The position numbers and the translations under genes are program-made. From NCBI GenBank assembly GCA_022497155.1, contig MU385753.1:62001-126000 (forward strand): 64,000 nt of DNA, read 5' to 3'. The notes beneath the pieces are model-generated. The model made no database searches. It saw only the letters and a list, made by a program, of their open reading frames with translations, and was not told the origin of the DNA. The stretch is from Whalleya microplaca (taxonomy: Eukaryota; Ascomycota; Sordariomycetes; Xylariales; Xylariaceae). Positions 23,490 through 35,264 of this stretch are shown one piece after another. Position 1 is the first letter of the stretch; each line of letters opens with the position of its first letter.

Positions 23490-25492
23490 ATGGCCCTTCC
23501 GGCAGGCGTTGCTGCCTACAAGAAGAAAGATGGCATTCTCACCCTCACCCCCGACCAAAAGACCGTCATATGGACTCCTAATTCTGCCCCCAGTGGTCCA
23601 CCCACGGTTTCACTGACTATTTCCAATATAACTAGTAAGGTTTTTTCAACCACGTGTCAAGGCAGATGGCTAAAGAATAGCTCTTCGTAGATCTACAACA
23701 AACCCCGGATAGCGTTGCTAAAGTTATGCTAAAGATATTCGAGAAGCCGCCTGGAGCATCTGAGCCAGTGTCCTACTTGTTCCATTTCAATTCTACCTCG
23801 GACCCGAGGGCGGAAGCCAACGTCATCAGAGACCTTCTGTCCCGGCTCCTTGCTGAGGCGAAAAGTAATGACCCTAATGTTCCGCGGCCTGCTGCCGCAT
23901 CTGCAGGGGACAGCGGCTCCTCGTCTATGGCATTTGCCAGCGCAACTGTATCGAAGCCAGCAGCTGCACGCTTGTTTGACAATGACGCTCTGAAAAACGA
24001 CATCGCACTACAGCAATCCCTTATGAAAGCAGACCGCAACCTCTCCCAGATGTATATGGAGGGCCGCAAGACGAAACCAGAGTCCATGTCGGACGCCACC
24101 TTCAACGCCCAATTTTGGTCTACGAGGATTAATCTACTGCGGGCTCATGCCATAGAAACCAGCCAGAAGAAGGGCCCGTACAATGTCCTATCTCAGGTCA
24201 AGCCTGTAATAGTGCCGAACGAAGACCCTGATAAGCCAGCTGAGCTGAAATTGAAGTCCACCGTCGAACAGATCCAGATGATCCTCAACCAACATCCCCT
24301 GGTCAAACGCATATTTAACGAGAACGTGCCTCCTCTTGAGACCAACGAATTCTGGGAGCGGTTTTTCCTCAGCAAACTGTCTAAGAAGTTAAGAGGAGAA
24401 CGTCCCACAGAGCTGGAGAAGCCTGACAAGATCTTTGACAAGTACGACGAATATGAAGATATCATCGGCTTTTCTAGTAAGCTCTTGTCCCAGCACGTGC
24501 CCCACATCATCGATGTGGCAGGCAACGAGGAGAACCAAGGTGGTTATAGAAGTGGGAACCGCAAGGACGTCGAGATGCGGCCAAGAGGCAGAAAAGACGT
24601 ACCTATCATCCAGACTTTGAACAGCATCAGCGAGAAGTTATTGGCAAACGTAGACCCGACCGACCATGATCCTACGAACCAGGCGGGCTTGGATGAAGAG
24701 ACTTATCAACAACTCGCTTTGCGTGATCTCCAAGGCGATGCAGAAGAAAATCGCATAATGCTGAACGTCAAAGAACAGAGCAGATTCTTCTCGAACAGAA
24801 ATGACAACGTTTCTGAGACAGCAGCCATCTACGCGAAGCAGAAACCATCAAAGGTCCTCAAGGACGTACAGGGAGATCTGAAGAGTCTTGGTAGCGACGG
24901 TGCAGAGGGAATCGATCTGCAGGCTTCATTAGGGGTCGACGATGAGAGCGAAAGTGAGGACGAGGGACAACGACCGCCTCATGTTGGTTCTAGAGCGTCA
25001 CGAAAGGAGGCCCAGAAGCAAATACTCAATAGTATGGCACAGAGAAAAGCGCACTTGTACGGCCACAGTTCAGACGAGACGGCGCCAATGGGACTCACCC
25101 CAGGTGTTACGGCAACTTGCAGACTGACGCATGCCACAACTATGGAGTTCTTGCACCAATTCTGGTCGGCTTTCCTCTCGGGTGACCCTGACCGGGCGGC
25201 GGAGCTTGGATATCTAGCCGAGGCTTTGAAGAGGTCAAAGGATAGGATAGATGCCGTTGCCGCGGAAGCTGATAAGGTACGAGAAGAGCAGATCAAGAAC
25301 AAAAGGACAGAAATCTTCAAGCACTACGAGAGGACAGGCAAGAAGGTCAAGTTCATTCCGAGTTCAGTTCAAGGTGGCAGGGTAGCGGTTATGAAGCTCA
25401 TGGATCCGGCTATCCGTGCTTTGGATAAGGCCATTGCTGATTACCAGAAAGCGCTTGCAGCAGAAGGAGTTCAGGCGAGTACGGAACGGTAA
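23490..25492 (+). CDS. TFB1: TFIIH core subunit Tfb1 (p62)
   Basis: Two exons, 23490-23634 and 23691-25492, encode 648 aa, the usual length for filamentous fungi. The N-terminus is a PH/PTB-like domain (residues 1 to about 110; KKKDGILTLT, rebuilt SNITNLQQTPDSVAKVMLKIFE), which in yeast binds acidic activation domains and Rad4/XPC. Two BSD domains follow, with aromatic signatures FWSTRINLL near 185 and FWERFFLSKL near 267. The C-terminal part is helical and charged (EALKRSKDRIDAVAAEADKVREEQI), as in the family's Ssl1-contacting region. The protein works in the nucleus in RNA polymerase II initiation and nucleotide-excision repair. Upstream in-frame starts are absent, and MALPAGVAAYKKKDG fits a normal Tfb1 beginning. 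Confidence 0.95.
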
Positions 25493-26019
25493 AGGAGTCA
25501 ATGGGGCCATATAGGCACTGGCGTTACTGGGTTCAATCAGGTTACGAGGCCAAAATGATTTGTATAAACTAGCTAGATCGCAGTGTTCCAGTTAGTAGCC
25601 GATGATACCAAGAATAAAGAACAACACCGAGCAATGTGTGCATTATAAACCGTAACAGAGGTTGGGTCTCTTCCCATGGCCTAATGCGAGTATAGTAGGT
25701 CATTATGTGACAAGTGCCTATACCTAGAGAAAGCAGATCGCGGCTTCTCATTGCCAACAACGAAAGGACGAAAGAAAGCTGTGGCTCTTGCATTAAGGCA
25801 TACATCATGGATGCATTGGACGGGAAGGAATAGCTTGGAGGGCATACGCATATGTTTGGTCCTTAGTTAACTGGGCTTGACTTGCTTGGAAGGCAAATAA
25901 AATATATTGTTATTCTACACGATACTACATCTCCCTAACGTTGAATATCATCCTCAGAGATCGACAAAGGTCTACTTCCACCATCACCTGGATACGGAGT
26001 ATCAACACTAGCATATACC
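25493..26019. other. Intergenic region
   Basis: About 530 bases between TFB1 and the next plus-strand gene. The minus-strand frame 25569-25808 has no recognisable features. No RNA gene was seen. Confidence 0.55.
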
Positions 26020-27232
26020 ATGGACAACACTAAACCCGATGGCCCTATGGCCACTTCCCGGACACCCTTAGCCAACAGATCCAATATCAACCTGAACCGG
26101 CCCTCTTCCCCTGGATGGGATCACAAAGACTCGTCCGAGGGCCCGCCCAGCTCTCACAGCTCCGTCTACGACGCAGCCTGGGTCTCTACAAGCGATGTCG
26201 CAAAGTCGCCTTATCAGGTTGGTAGTCGGTGTCATCCATAGCCATATTAGGTTGATCTAAGAACGAGTCTAATCCCGTGCTCTTGTTCTGGAGGCATCTG
26301 GCAAATTCTAACTCACACCCTTGGCATAGACCGCAGCCCGACCAGCCACACCCCCTCCCCGACCCATAGACCTAAACGCCGAATCCCCCCTCGCCCAACT
26401 CGAGACACCAACCTTCCGCTACGGCCACGGGACAGAGCTAGCGACGATCCTCGAGCAGCGCAGCATAGCCACGATGCGCACGGCCAGCCTCTCGACCTCG
26501 GACATCTCGTCCCTCCTGCACGCCTCCTACGGCGGCGCCAGCACCAGCAGCAACGCCGCCACCACGCCCCACCGCCTCCGCCGCCAGCACTCCTTCAGCC
26601 TGGACGACCTCCCTCCGCGCCGCGAGCGCTCCGAGCCCCTTCTTCTGGGCCCCTCCCACCGCCACGACCCGCCGCCCGTCCAGACCGTCGACATCCACGC
26701 CTACCCGCAGAAGCCGACGTACCCGGCGCACCAGGGCTCGGCGACGCCGCCGGGGTGCGCGGGCTGGGCCACGGGACAGGACGGGAACCCGGCGCGCGCG
26801 GGGCAGGGCCTGATGAACTTCGACATCCCGTTCCGGGGGCTGCGGAGCGGGCACGGCAACTTATCCGCACATCCCTACATGCGGCGGCAGGGCGCCGGTA
26901 GTCTAGGTGGTAGCAGACCGCGGCCCTCGATGGAGGCTCAGGGGGCTTTGCCCCCCTGGGATTCCCGCGCGAGACGGAATCGGAACCGGCTCTCGGCGGG
27001 TTGGACCGGAAGTGGTGAAAGCGGTCACTCGTCGATGCTGGACTGGGCACCGCATGGGGCGCTGGATTGGACGTGCAGGGCGTGCAATCGGCCGGCGGAC
27101 CAGTGGTGGAGTCTGCAGGCGACGATCACGGGCCACGGGGAGGGTTCGAGGCGTGGGGAGAGCTGGTGTACTCGGTGTGCGTGGCGCAAGCTCGTTTATC
27201 TTTGGTGCTGCTGCGAGTACCTTGGCCTATAA
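26020..27232 (+). CDS. Hypothetical GC-rich protein with C-terminal paired CxxC
   Basis: Two exons, 26020-26217 and 26330-27232, give 366 aa. The donor GTTGGT is weak, but the join is in phase and the upstream frame otherwise stops soon after. The protein is mostly low-complexity: Ser/Pro-rich at the start, then basic and Pro/Gly-rich, with SFSLDDLPPRRERSEP as one ordered-looking patch. The last 50 residues differ: DWTCRACNRPADQWW, then SWCTRCAWRKLVYLWCC. Two CxxC pairs about 40 residues apart suggest a small zinc ribbon. Codon third positions in exon 2 are strongly G/C, giving a local GC content well above the flanks. It is convergent with CIA1. I do not recognise a named family, and no function is proposed. 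Confidence 0.6.
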
Positions 27233-27604
27233 TAGATAGGCGGGTGCGATGTTGGGCGTTCTATAGTGGTGAAGAAGGGGGGATGTTGGGGAAGTGAGGC
27301 ATTGGTTGCTTGCTTCCATTGAATAAAGATAGCAGCAGTACAGGTACCTCTTCTATACTTTCTTGGAGAGCAGTTATAATAGTCGAGGCTGCATCAGCTG
27401 GACAACATGCTTCATACATTCCTCGTAAGATCGAGCCTTTCCGTTTATGTCCCGACCAAGTCCTCGCGATGCACCGTAGTATGCTATCCCCCTTTCCCAA
27501 ACTCCCCATTGTATCATTGTACCATCAGTATTAGAAGCGCGCAGCGATTATATACAACATCATGCAATATGACAGATTCGGCCCTCACACAGGTCTAGAG
27601 GCGT
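27233..27604. other. Intergenic region between convergent genes
   Basis: About 370 bases between the stops of the CxxC protein and CIA1. The overlapping short frames are shadows. Nothing else was seen. Confidence 0.55.
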
Positions 27605-28921
27605 TCATCCTATTATCTGCCAGGGTCGAACGATGCCATCGTCTCCCGTCGTGACCAGCATCTCTTCGATTCCCCTCTTCTCAGGCGGACAGCCCGGATC
27701 GTACCGCTTGCACCATGTGACGTGGTTCACCTCGTACGGGCCGTGGCCATTCGGTGTTGTTGATATCGTCTTCCACTTGCGGGAATCTTGCGGTTTTGCT
27801 TCCCCATGGCCGTTCGTCATGACAACATCCCCATCTAGTTCTGCTGCCGCCTCATCATCTGTAGTGCCGTTGACGCCCTCCTCTTCCTCGCGATATATAG
27901 CAATAATCCCGTCGCTGCCTGTGCTCGCGACCAATCCGCTCTCGGGACTCCACGCCGCCGCGTATATATCCCGCGTGTGTGCCTTGGGCAACACGGCAGT
28001 GCACTCCCACTCCTCCTTCAGCGATCTGCGCATGGTATTCGGGATGCCGCCCAAGCCACCCCACGCATGGCGGGGCGCATCCTCATCTTCGTCTTCCTCC
28101 TCCTTAAGCGTCCATATCCTGACGGTACAATCAGCGCTCCAAGTCATGAGTCGCGGGAATCGCCTGCCCTTGGGCTTCGGCTCCCACTGCAAGCCCCAGA
28201 CTGTACCCGCATGGCCCTCGAGCACGGCGACGCAGACCCACTCGCCGTCGCCGTCCTCGCGCCACACGCGCACGGTGTTATCGTAGCTGGCGCTCGCGAG
28301 CACGTCGCTACTGTAGCGGCCGCGGCCGGAGCGGTTCGTCTCGGGACACCAGGCCACGGCCTTGACGTCGCCCTCGTGCTCGTTGAGCACCGCCACCGTC
28401 TCCCACTCGTCGTCGCTCTCGCGCGCGCCCACGTCCTCCCACACCCACACCGACTTGTCGCGGCTGCACGTCGCCAGGTACTGCCCGCCGGGCGAGAAGG
28501 CCACGGACTTGATCTCCGACTCGTGCCCGTCCAGCACCACGATCAGCTCCCAGTCCTTCTCGTCGGCCTTGTCGGAGCCATCGTCCGAGCCCGTGATCTC
28601 GACCTCGCGGTCGGAGGAGGCGCCCGTGTCGTCCCAGCGCCATAGCCCCGCTGTCGAGTCGAAGCTCCCTGTCACCAGACACAGCTTGTGAGGGGGCAGG
28701 TTGGGCTTCCAGGAGGCGGAGCGCACGGATCGTTCGTGCCCGTTGGTCAGGCTGCTGTGCGCGGACAGTGTCGACAGCGAGAACACGGTGACGGATTTCT
28801 GGTGGGTGGTCGCGATCAGTGGCAGCGTCGGGTGCGGTATCGACTGCCACGCTCGCTCGTACAGGTCGGGTTTGAAGACAGGTAGGGGCGCGAGCGTGAT
28901 GGTGTCGGAAGAGGGAGACAT
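27605..28921 (-). CDS. CIA1: Cytosolic iron-sulfur protein assembly protein 1 (WD40)
   Basis: A single-exon gene of 438 aa. WD40 blades are visible as repeated GH...W/F-D segments: NGHERSVRSASWKP, LDGHESEIKSVAFSPGG, LNEHEGDVKAVAWCPE, LEGHAGTVWGLQWEP, KAHTRDIYAAAWSPE and a closing NHVTWCK...GDDGIVRPW. The order and spacing fit Cia1/CIAO1, which acts with Nar1, Cia2 and Met18 to hand Fe-S clusters to cytosolic and nuclear apoproteins. Insertions of acidic residues (KEEEDEDEDAPR, EEEEGVNG) lengthen it beyond the roughly 330 aa of yeast Cia1, as is common in filamentous fungi. Lack of introns and the strong blade regularity make the model safe. Another WD40 family is the only alternative. Confidence 0.9.
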   Translation of the reverse strand: MSPSSDTITLAPLPVFKPDLYERAWQSIPHPTLPLIATTHQKSVTVFSLSTLSAHSSLTNGHERSVRSASWKPNLPPHKLCLVTGSFDSTAGLWRWDDTGASSDREVEITGSDDGSDKADEKDWELIVVLDGHESEIKSVAFSPGGQYLATCSRDKSVWVWEDVGARESDDEWETVAVLNEHEGDVKAVAWCPETNRSGRGRYSSDVLASASYDNTVRVWREDGDGEWVCVAVLEGHAGTVWGLQWEPKPKGRRFPRLMTWSADCTVRIWTLKEEEDEDEDAPRHAWGGLGGIPNTMRRSLKEEWECTAVLPKAHTRDIYAAAWSPESGLVASTGSDGIIAIYREEEEGVNGTTDDEAAAELDGDVVMTNGHGEAKPQDSRKWKTISTTPNGHGPYEVNHVTWCKRYDPGCPPEKRGIEEMLVTTGDDGIVRPWQIIG

Positions 28922-29891
28922 TTTCAGAGAGGAGGTTTTGCTGCTGCTAGGGGTGTTGGTGCCCCCTCAGGAATGTGCGCTTGTGTAATTAATAGGTCGG
29001 TTCTCTCAGATTTGCGGTTTCTCTTAATTATATGTTGTATTTGCTGGATTCTGGGTATATTTGGTATATTTTCATAGCAAGAAACTCGCAGCGGAAGGAC
29101 CAAGTATGTAGAGAATAGACATCTCGAATTTTTGGCCGATAAGAATATTCAAGATGAGCGCTGTCGGCATTGATTTCCAATACTTGCATGCTGACGTATG
29201 CGGGGCATGGCCAGGGCATGTGGGGTAAGTTTAGACGTACCTAGACGTATAGAGCTTCATGTGTAGGTAAGCACATGTAAGTAAACCATATGAAGCATAC
29301 ATGTATGTACATATCCAGGGGGGGTTTTCGACTGTGTCATCTCTCAAGAGATATTATCTATGAGCAAGTATCCAGTTGTAAAAAATGGTATCTACATTTC
29401 TTGATTTGAAAATCTAATAGAATAACCTCAAAGACACTAACCTAGTCACGTTATACTACCTACAATTATTGGAAATTCGATATATCAGTGTAATGGGGTA
29501 CAGTCACAGCATATCACGGGTCTATATGACATTTGTGATCAAGTATGACAGCGCTCTCTTATTAGCCCAAGTTGAGCCTCTCACAGAGACAAGATCATTC
29601 TAGACCAAAGAAAGAGCGTATGCAAGATAGTAGATCTTGCCAAGTCCTCACTAGTACTTCATGGACGGAAGAACTTCTCGAACATTGATTCAAGACATGG
29701 TCAAAATCACCTGATGATTATCCAATAAACAAATACAACTCATGTGGACAAGACGTATTCAGAACTATAGGCCAACTAGTCTTTACTTTTCCTGAATAAT
29801 GGTAGAAGTGATGCCTTAATTTAGTTTTAGCTACATGTTTACCCACGTTGGGGACTATGCTCAACCCCTTAACTCTGGATGTTCGTGTTGA

Positions 29892-30176
29892 ATTTGTCAA
29901 ATACTGTACAGTGAACCAGAGACATATGACGACAGGACATTACTCAATGCAGCACAAATAACATTATATGGTGTTCAGCCTTCTAATCCTCGCCAGTTAA
30001 CCCCACCATTAGCAGTCAGTCATGCTTTGAGTGTTCATGGCATTGCAGGATCAACAAAAGGCACTGTTAATGAATGTAAGAATCACGGTGTAGCATGCCA
30101 CTTAGCAAGAGCTGTAAGTGAGTCTGAGTACTTCCTACAAACAAGTCATGAGCCTACATGGCAACGATATATATGA
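29892..30176 (+). pseudogene. ATG-less open frame, possible gene remnant
   Basis: The frame is open for 94 codons up to a TGA at 30174-30176 and contains no methionine. Its translation (LYGVQPSNPRQLTPP, then VNECKNHGVACHLARAVSESEYF) has a balanced, protein-like composition unlike the flanking sequence, which is full of stops. It may be an internal exon or the remnant of a decayed gene. I do not recognise the family. Confidence 0.2.
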
Positions 30177-31950
30177 CCTAGTGAATTAGCCAAACAAGGA
30201 GGCCAAGCCACGCCTGAAAACTAAGCGAACTCGTTGCTTTAGGAATGTGAATTTTTCCCCCTGGGACTAGACTTTTCTTTCAAATAAGGTCCATGTTAGC
30301 AGAAGGAGGCTGGTGGTCACGTCTCTTGACATCATTTGTAGGAGCTGGCTATAATCCCCGATACGAACTGCCTGCTTCGGAGGATTGATTATCGGACATT
30401 AGCGCTGGTATCTGTTGGCGCCAGCATTCCCTGGTGAGGTGGTAGGATTAAGCGATATAGTGTTATAGTAGTAAGCACCCAAAATGCTCCAAGGTGTCTG
30501 TCTGGGTGTCTAGCTCTACATATAATGCATCAAAAGAATGATCTGCACCATGTGGTTGAGCAGCTGCGATGTTGGGATAGAATTGATCATACACACGAGG
30601 CTGATAAACACGATTGGAGATCTCAGATCTCACATTACTATAGATCGGTTATAGCCGAGAGCGATCATCATCCTATGATCAATCGCATGGGCGCCTCGAA
30701 TCGAAATACAAGTGACCAACCTTTGCTGGCTATGCATGGTCTGCCAACCCATTGTACATTGCCAGTTCCAAGAATATGTGGCGCCAGCTAGCGCAGACAA
30801 TGGCGTATTTGACGTGTTGATCTCATTCTGGCAGTCTGGGTGACAACGCAGTATCGTTTTTTGTCTTACATGAGGAGGCTAGCTGGTAGCACCACCAGAC
30901 TAATAGAAGCGCGTTAGTTTTGCCGTGATGCTTGGCACTTAGGTCTCGATGATAGATGGTTTGATTTAACATGTAGTAGGAGGCAATGCAGGATCGAGTG
31001 TTGTTGGATTCAAGCAGGGGAAGTTGTTGGTACGCAGTCCTGGACAGACAGGTTGTCTAGATCTTAGTAACCGACGGCATGTCGATCATTGCAGATACCT
31101 AATTATATCTGTCGGAAGGAATCAAACTCTTTGGTTCCCTCATTGTTCACCTTACCGTGTGTTACCTAGAAACCTTGTTTATAATGGGCGAAGTGCTACC
31201 GTATTCTTAGAATCAAGGTGTCTGCGTAGTACACTACACTAACAGTGACGCCTTCGAATTGATTTACCTCTTCTGGCTTAAGCAACACGTAAAAGGATTA
31301 CTGATATGCAAAAGGGCGCAGCTACCAGCCGAGAGTAAGCCTGAGTTTCGAAATTTCGTGTTTGTGTAGTGAGATAAATATATACTTAAGGAGCGAGATG
31401 CGATTGTCATTAAGCCTCCCTACAAACAACCCCTATTCGGAGGGAAATATCAGTACTTTTTTCTAGGGACACTTCGCCCGATGAGACAGGAGCGAGAAAG
31501 CAACCACTAATGAACACCATGCCGTGCCGCTCTTAATAACCCTTCTTAATCTTTATCGTAGCTTATGCAGTAACTTGATAGGTGTCGATGTTGAGTGGGT
31601 GAGCTCTCCTCGGGGCTTACACTAGCTGTGTACGCTTGCCAGGGATATGACAGTGCTGAAGTCGATACTATTGGGAATTACCATAGTGAACCATTCTGTC
31701 GGGAGTTATTGGCTGAAAGGTCTCCTAAAAAGGAAATGGAAAGACATGTACTAGGATCCCCCGTGTGTAGTTACTTTTTCTGTGTAATGAAGGCTAGTGA
31801 GGGAAAGAGAACCTCATAAGCGTAAGGCCAATACTTCACCGCAAATATTCCTTGGCACATGTTGACATTTCAAATTAACTAAGTCATAGTTGTTGGTAGT
31901 AATATATTGTTACCGAGAAGTTAATCTCGTTGCGTTGATCGACGGAACTA

Positions 31951-32112
31951 ATGGCTTCTCATGGGAGTCTTGGGAAGAGCTCATATCTTGCTCCTAATGA
32001 TGCAATGGCACGGCCCGTTAGAAAACAGTCGTTTTTCACTGAAGGGTCTCGCTTCTCTGGCTTTACCGTTGACGTTGAACCGAGTTCGAATTCGTCCTAC
32101 ACTTCCTTCTAA
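31951..32112 (+). other. Small ORF, 53 codons
   Basis: ATG to TAA, beginning MASHGSLGKSSYLAPNDAMA. Composition is Ser-rich and looks like fungal coding sequence. It lies in a decayed-looking region and no splice continuation was established. Could be a remnant first exon or chance. Confidence 0.15.
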
Positions 32113-32499
32113 GTCAGATCCATCGATTGGTGTGGCTTTCGTGTCTTAGAGCCCCCATTCAGGTCTAGACTTCAGCTGCTTCACATAGATGTGCTAGTCT
32201 TTTAAACCTTAGCCACAAATAGGCCTGTTCTTGATCCTGTTCTGTAGGTTGAGCATGTATTTGTCGAAATTGCCTGCTAGCATATTAATACAGCAATCTA
32301 GCACATGATATTCATATTGCAATCATTTAAGAGTAACAACATCGCTCAAAGGATTCCTTTGAAGCAATATCCTCACTATACCTTTTCCAGCATGAGGTTA
32401 AGAGACGGACGGCTGCGAATTGCGAACTGAATATATAGGAAACCTTTCTAGGGACTTCCGATAAGCACGAGTTGCCTTCCACGGGGGACATATTCCAAG

Positions 32500-35264
32500 A
32501 TGTCAACAAAGCAGGAGCTACTGCAACTATACGAGGGACAGGTTGTCCCTCGTGCGTTTAACGCTGGCTTCGTAATTATCAGTTACATCGTCTCCCTGAC
32601 AGGAGCTGCATCGACGCTCGAATTGCTTAATCGTCGGACTTCCCGCAACGGCCTGTTCAACCACGTTATATTGTTCAGTGCGGCGGTGACAATGGGCGGA
32701 ATAGCAATTTGGTGTATGGTAGGTCTTCGAGTCCCTTATAGAGAGCCAGGCCGTTGGCTGACCCGTAGCAGCACTTCATTGGAAACCGTGCGATTGTCTT
32801 AGGCCACGACGAATTTGAACTCCAGATCGCCTACTCAAGTGGTTTCACCGCGCTCTCCTTTTTCCTTCCAATATTCGTGCTTCTTACTGCTTTCATAGCC
32901 ATCGGGGCGCATAACAAGGTCCCCTGGTGGCGAATTTGCGGCGGGGGGACGCTGGCCGGCCTTGCGATCTGTGGGATGCATTATTTAGGCAACGCCTCGA
33001 TCGACAATTATACCTGCATTTACGACCCTGCCTACGTCGTTGGTGCGGTACTGATTGCTGTGCTGGCGAGTACCGTTGCTCTGTCGCTCTTTTTTGTCTT
33101 TAGAGCATCGTGGACTAATACATGGTGGAAACGAGGGGTGTCCGCAGTCGTATTGGCTGGGGCTGTGTCAGGAATGCATTGGTGTGCTTCGATAGGCACC
33201 AAATACCGCTTAATACGCTTGAATGAGAGCTCGCAACTCGCTCGAACGACGACCGTCATTGTCGTCATTTGCCTGTCAATCAGTGCCGCCTTCATCATTG
33301 CAGGTACTATCATTTACACAGCATGGGCCATGAGAGGCTATGCCAACAAGGCCCAGCAAATTGTCTTAGCAGCCGCCATTTTTGACAAGTCCGGGAGGAT
33401 TCTGGTTAGCACCGATGGGCTCTTGCCGAGTGAAAAGATCACGGATACCTACGTTGAAAGGACTCAAAGTGATACTTTCGACATTGCTCACCCACTTTTC
33501 CACTGGATGTTTCAAGCTTCTCGAAATTGGAAAGGTGTAAGCGGAATGATAACCGGCATGACGAATCACTTAGCACACTTGTCTAAGGGTGGCCGTGATA
33601 GAAGGATTCGCTTGATCAACGACAACGGACAACCAATCGAAAACTATGACATTATCTTCCGCGAGCTATTCTGTCTTGCGGCAGCAAACTTGGCAGACAA
33701 GATGAAAGAGCCACTGAGCAATGTCGGCATTTTATGGGATGAAATTCTGGCTACAGGTGCTGGCGGAATGCACCGAATACGTCACCCGAGTATTCATCAG
33801 ATAATGGAAAGGGGTATACCCGAGAATCTTGCAGAGAAAGGCGAGAGCTGGACCGGTCGGCAACAAGAATATGGACGGGGCTCGCTTATGTTCCTAGCTC
33901 GTCGTCTTGACAACTCCCATGACGTGGAGAGACTCCAGGCGTCTGGCTTTCGATTTGCAGATATCCGTCAGGTCTGTGGTATTATTGGTTCAAGTATGCA
34001 GATAAAAACTAGGAACCTGGGGGACAAACTGATGAACATGGCGACATTCGCTGAAGAGAGCACCGTTATGGAGCCCGGTGTGCATTTAAGCTTCTTCGGC
34101 GTTAGAGCTCGCGTTGGCAGTCCTGGTTTCGACGTTCTGGTCAAAAGGGGTTCTCGCAACCTTCTCCCTTCCATGCAGATACCTCTCGAGCGATTAGAAT
34201 CCTGGCAGATGGACATTGTCCGCCACTTGGATAGAATGAGCGTCCCACTCATACTACAACATCTCGATGCCCTGAAAAAACTTTCTCCTCGAGAAATGCT
34301 CTTCGCCTCTCAATTGGCCGACGCGCTCGAAGCCCTCAGGGCCTGGATAGATGACCCTATCTTTGACGAAGCAGTTCTCACATCCAAAGTCGTCCATGTA
34401 CCCTGCCATATTCGAGCTGAGTTGAATTCAGCGAACACATGTACAATGATCGCCTTACGCCTCATGATACCGATTCACGACTGCATTAAGAACCCTAAAT
34501 GCGAATTCATACCTTTAAACTTTTTCAAAGTTCACCAGATGGTATATCGGGACTCGCCACAGCATGCGGCTTTCACCCGATACATGCACCGGGAATTATC
34601 ACCGATCCTCAAGGTGGCGCCCGTCGGGTCGTCGCAAACATCGTCTCAACAGGCCGGGCGTACAAATGTACGGGGAAACCGCCTGAGCTTGCTAAGCAAC
34701 TCGTTCCGTCGACTAAGACATTCCCGTATCAGTAGCTATCCTGTCGACGAAGATGGCAATCCGATTCCAACTGAGGTTGGCCCGAAATCCTCTAGCAATA
34801 GTTCTGATTATACCAGCTCTACGTCGAAGCTCTGGAACCAAAACTCTTCCGACCGCAAGAGGCAATGCGACGACGCGGCATCTGATAGCACGGCAGCGCA
34901 CTGGAACAAGACACAGGAACAGCCATCTTCTTTCGGTGGTATATTGGTGTCGCAGGAAATCAAGGTGGATGTCCGACAAGCTGAGGATGTTAGTGACTCG
35001 CCCCTAAGTCTCGGCCTCGGCCGCCAGTCATATTGCCATGGAGGTCCTGTTCCGGGCGGTGGACCGTCACAGAGGGCGACGAATATGGACCGCATTACGC
35101 TTGTCAAGGCTGGGAGAGGCTTTGACATGGAGATGAAAGCTCTGTCCGAAGGAAGTATCCATGCCGGGACGACTCTTGGATCGGCCGTGATTGAAAGTGA
35201 GAAAGTCAATGAGGTCATGACTTTCGTCGACGAACTCTTCGCTGTTTGCGTTGATGGTCGTTGA
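32500..35264 (+). CDS. MHYT-domain membrane protein, fungal signalling type
   Basis: Two exons, 32500-32718 and 32772-35264, encode 903 aa. The intron (53 nt) interrupts the first MHYT-like motif; splicing gives WCMHFIGN (Met73-His74). Further copies are GMHYLGN (Met142-His143) and GMHWCAS (Met208-His209). The N-terminal 280 residues contain about seven hydrophobic segments, the MHYT sensor arrangement thought to bind copper through Met/His. A hydrophilic region follows: AAAIFDKSGRILVSTDGLLP resembles the start of a PAS-like fold, then a long conserved-looking segment to about residue 700 and a disordered Ser-rich tail. In bacteria MHYT is joined to GGDEF/EAL domains; none is seen here. Probably a membrane sensor; ligand and output are unknown. 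No partner gene lies nearby. Confidence 0.82.

Larger units (their letters stand above)
28922..32499. other. Gene-poor region, 3.6 kb
   Basis: AT-rich with frequent stops in all frames. It starts as the CIA1 upstream region and ends as the MHYT gene upstream region. An ATG-less open frame of about 94 codons (29892-30176, plus) and a 53-codon ATG frame (31951-32112, plus) have protein-like composition but no recognised family. Other frames (30525-30791, 31024-31242, 31595-31819) look random. Most likely decayed sequence; no transposase motif, terminal repeat or RNA gene was seen. Confidence 0.5.

Noticed and set aside
30525..31819. Several 70-90 codon frames in the 29-32 kb region
   Set aside because: No conserved composition or motif; not supported as genes.
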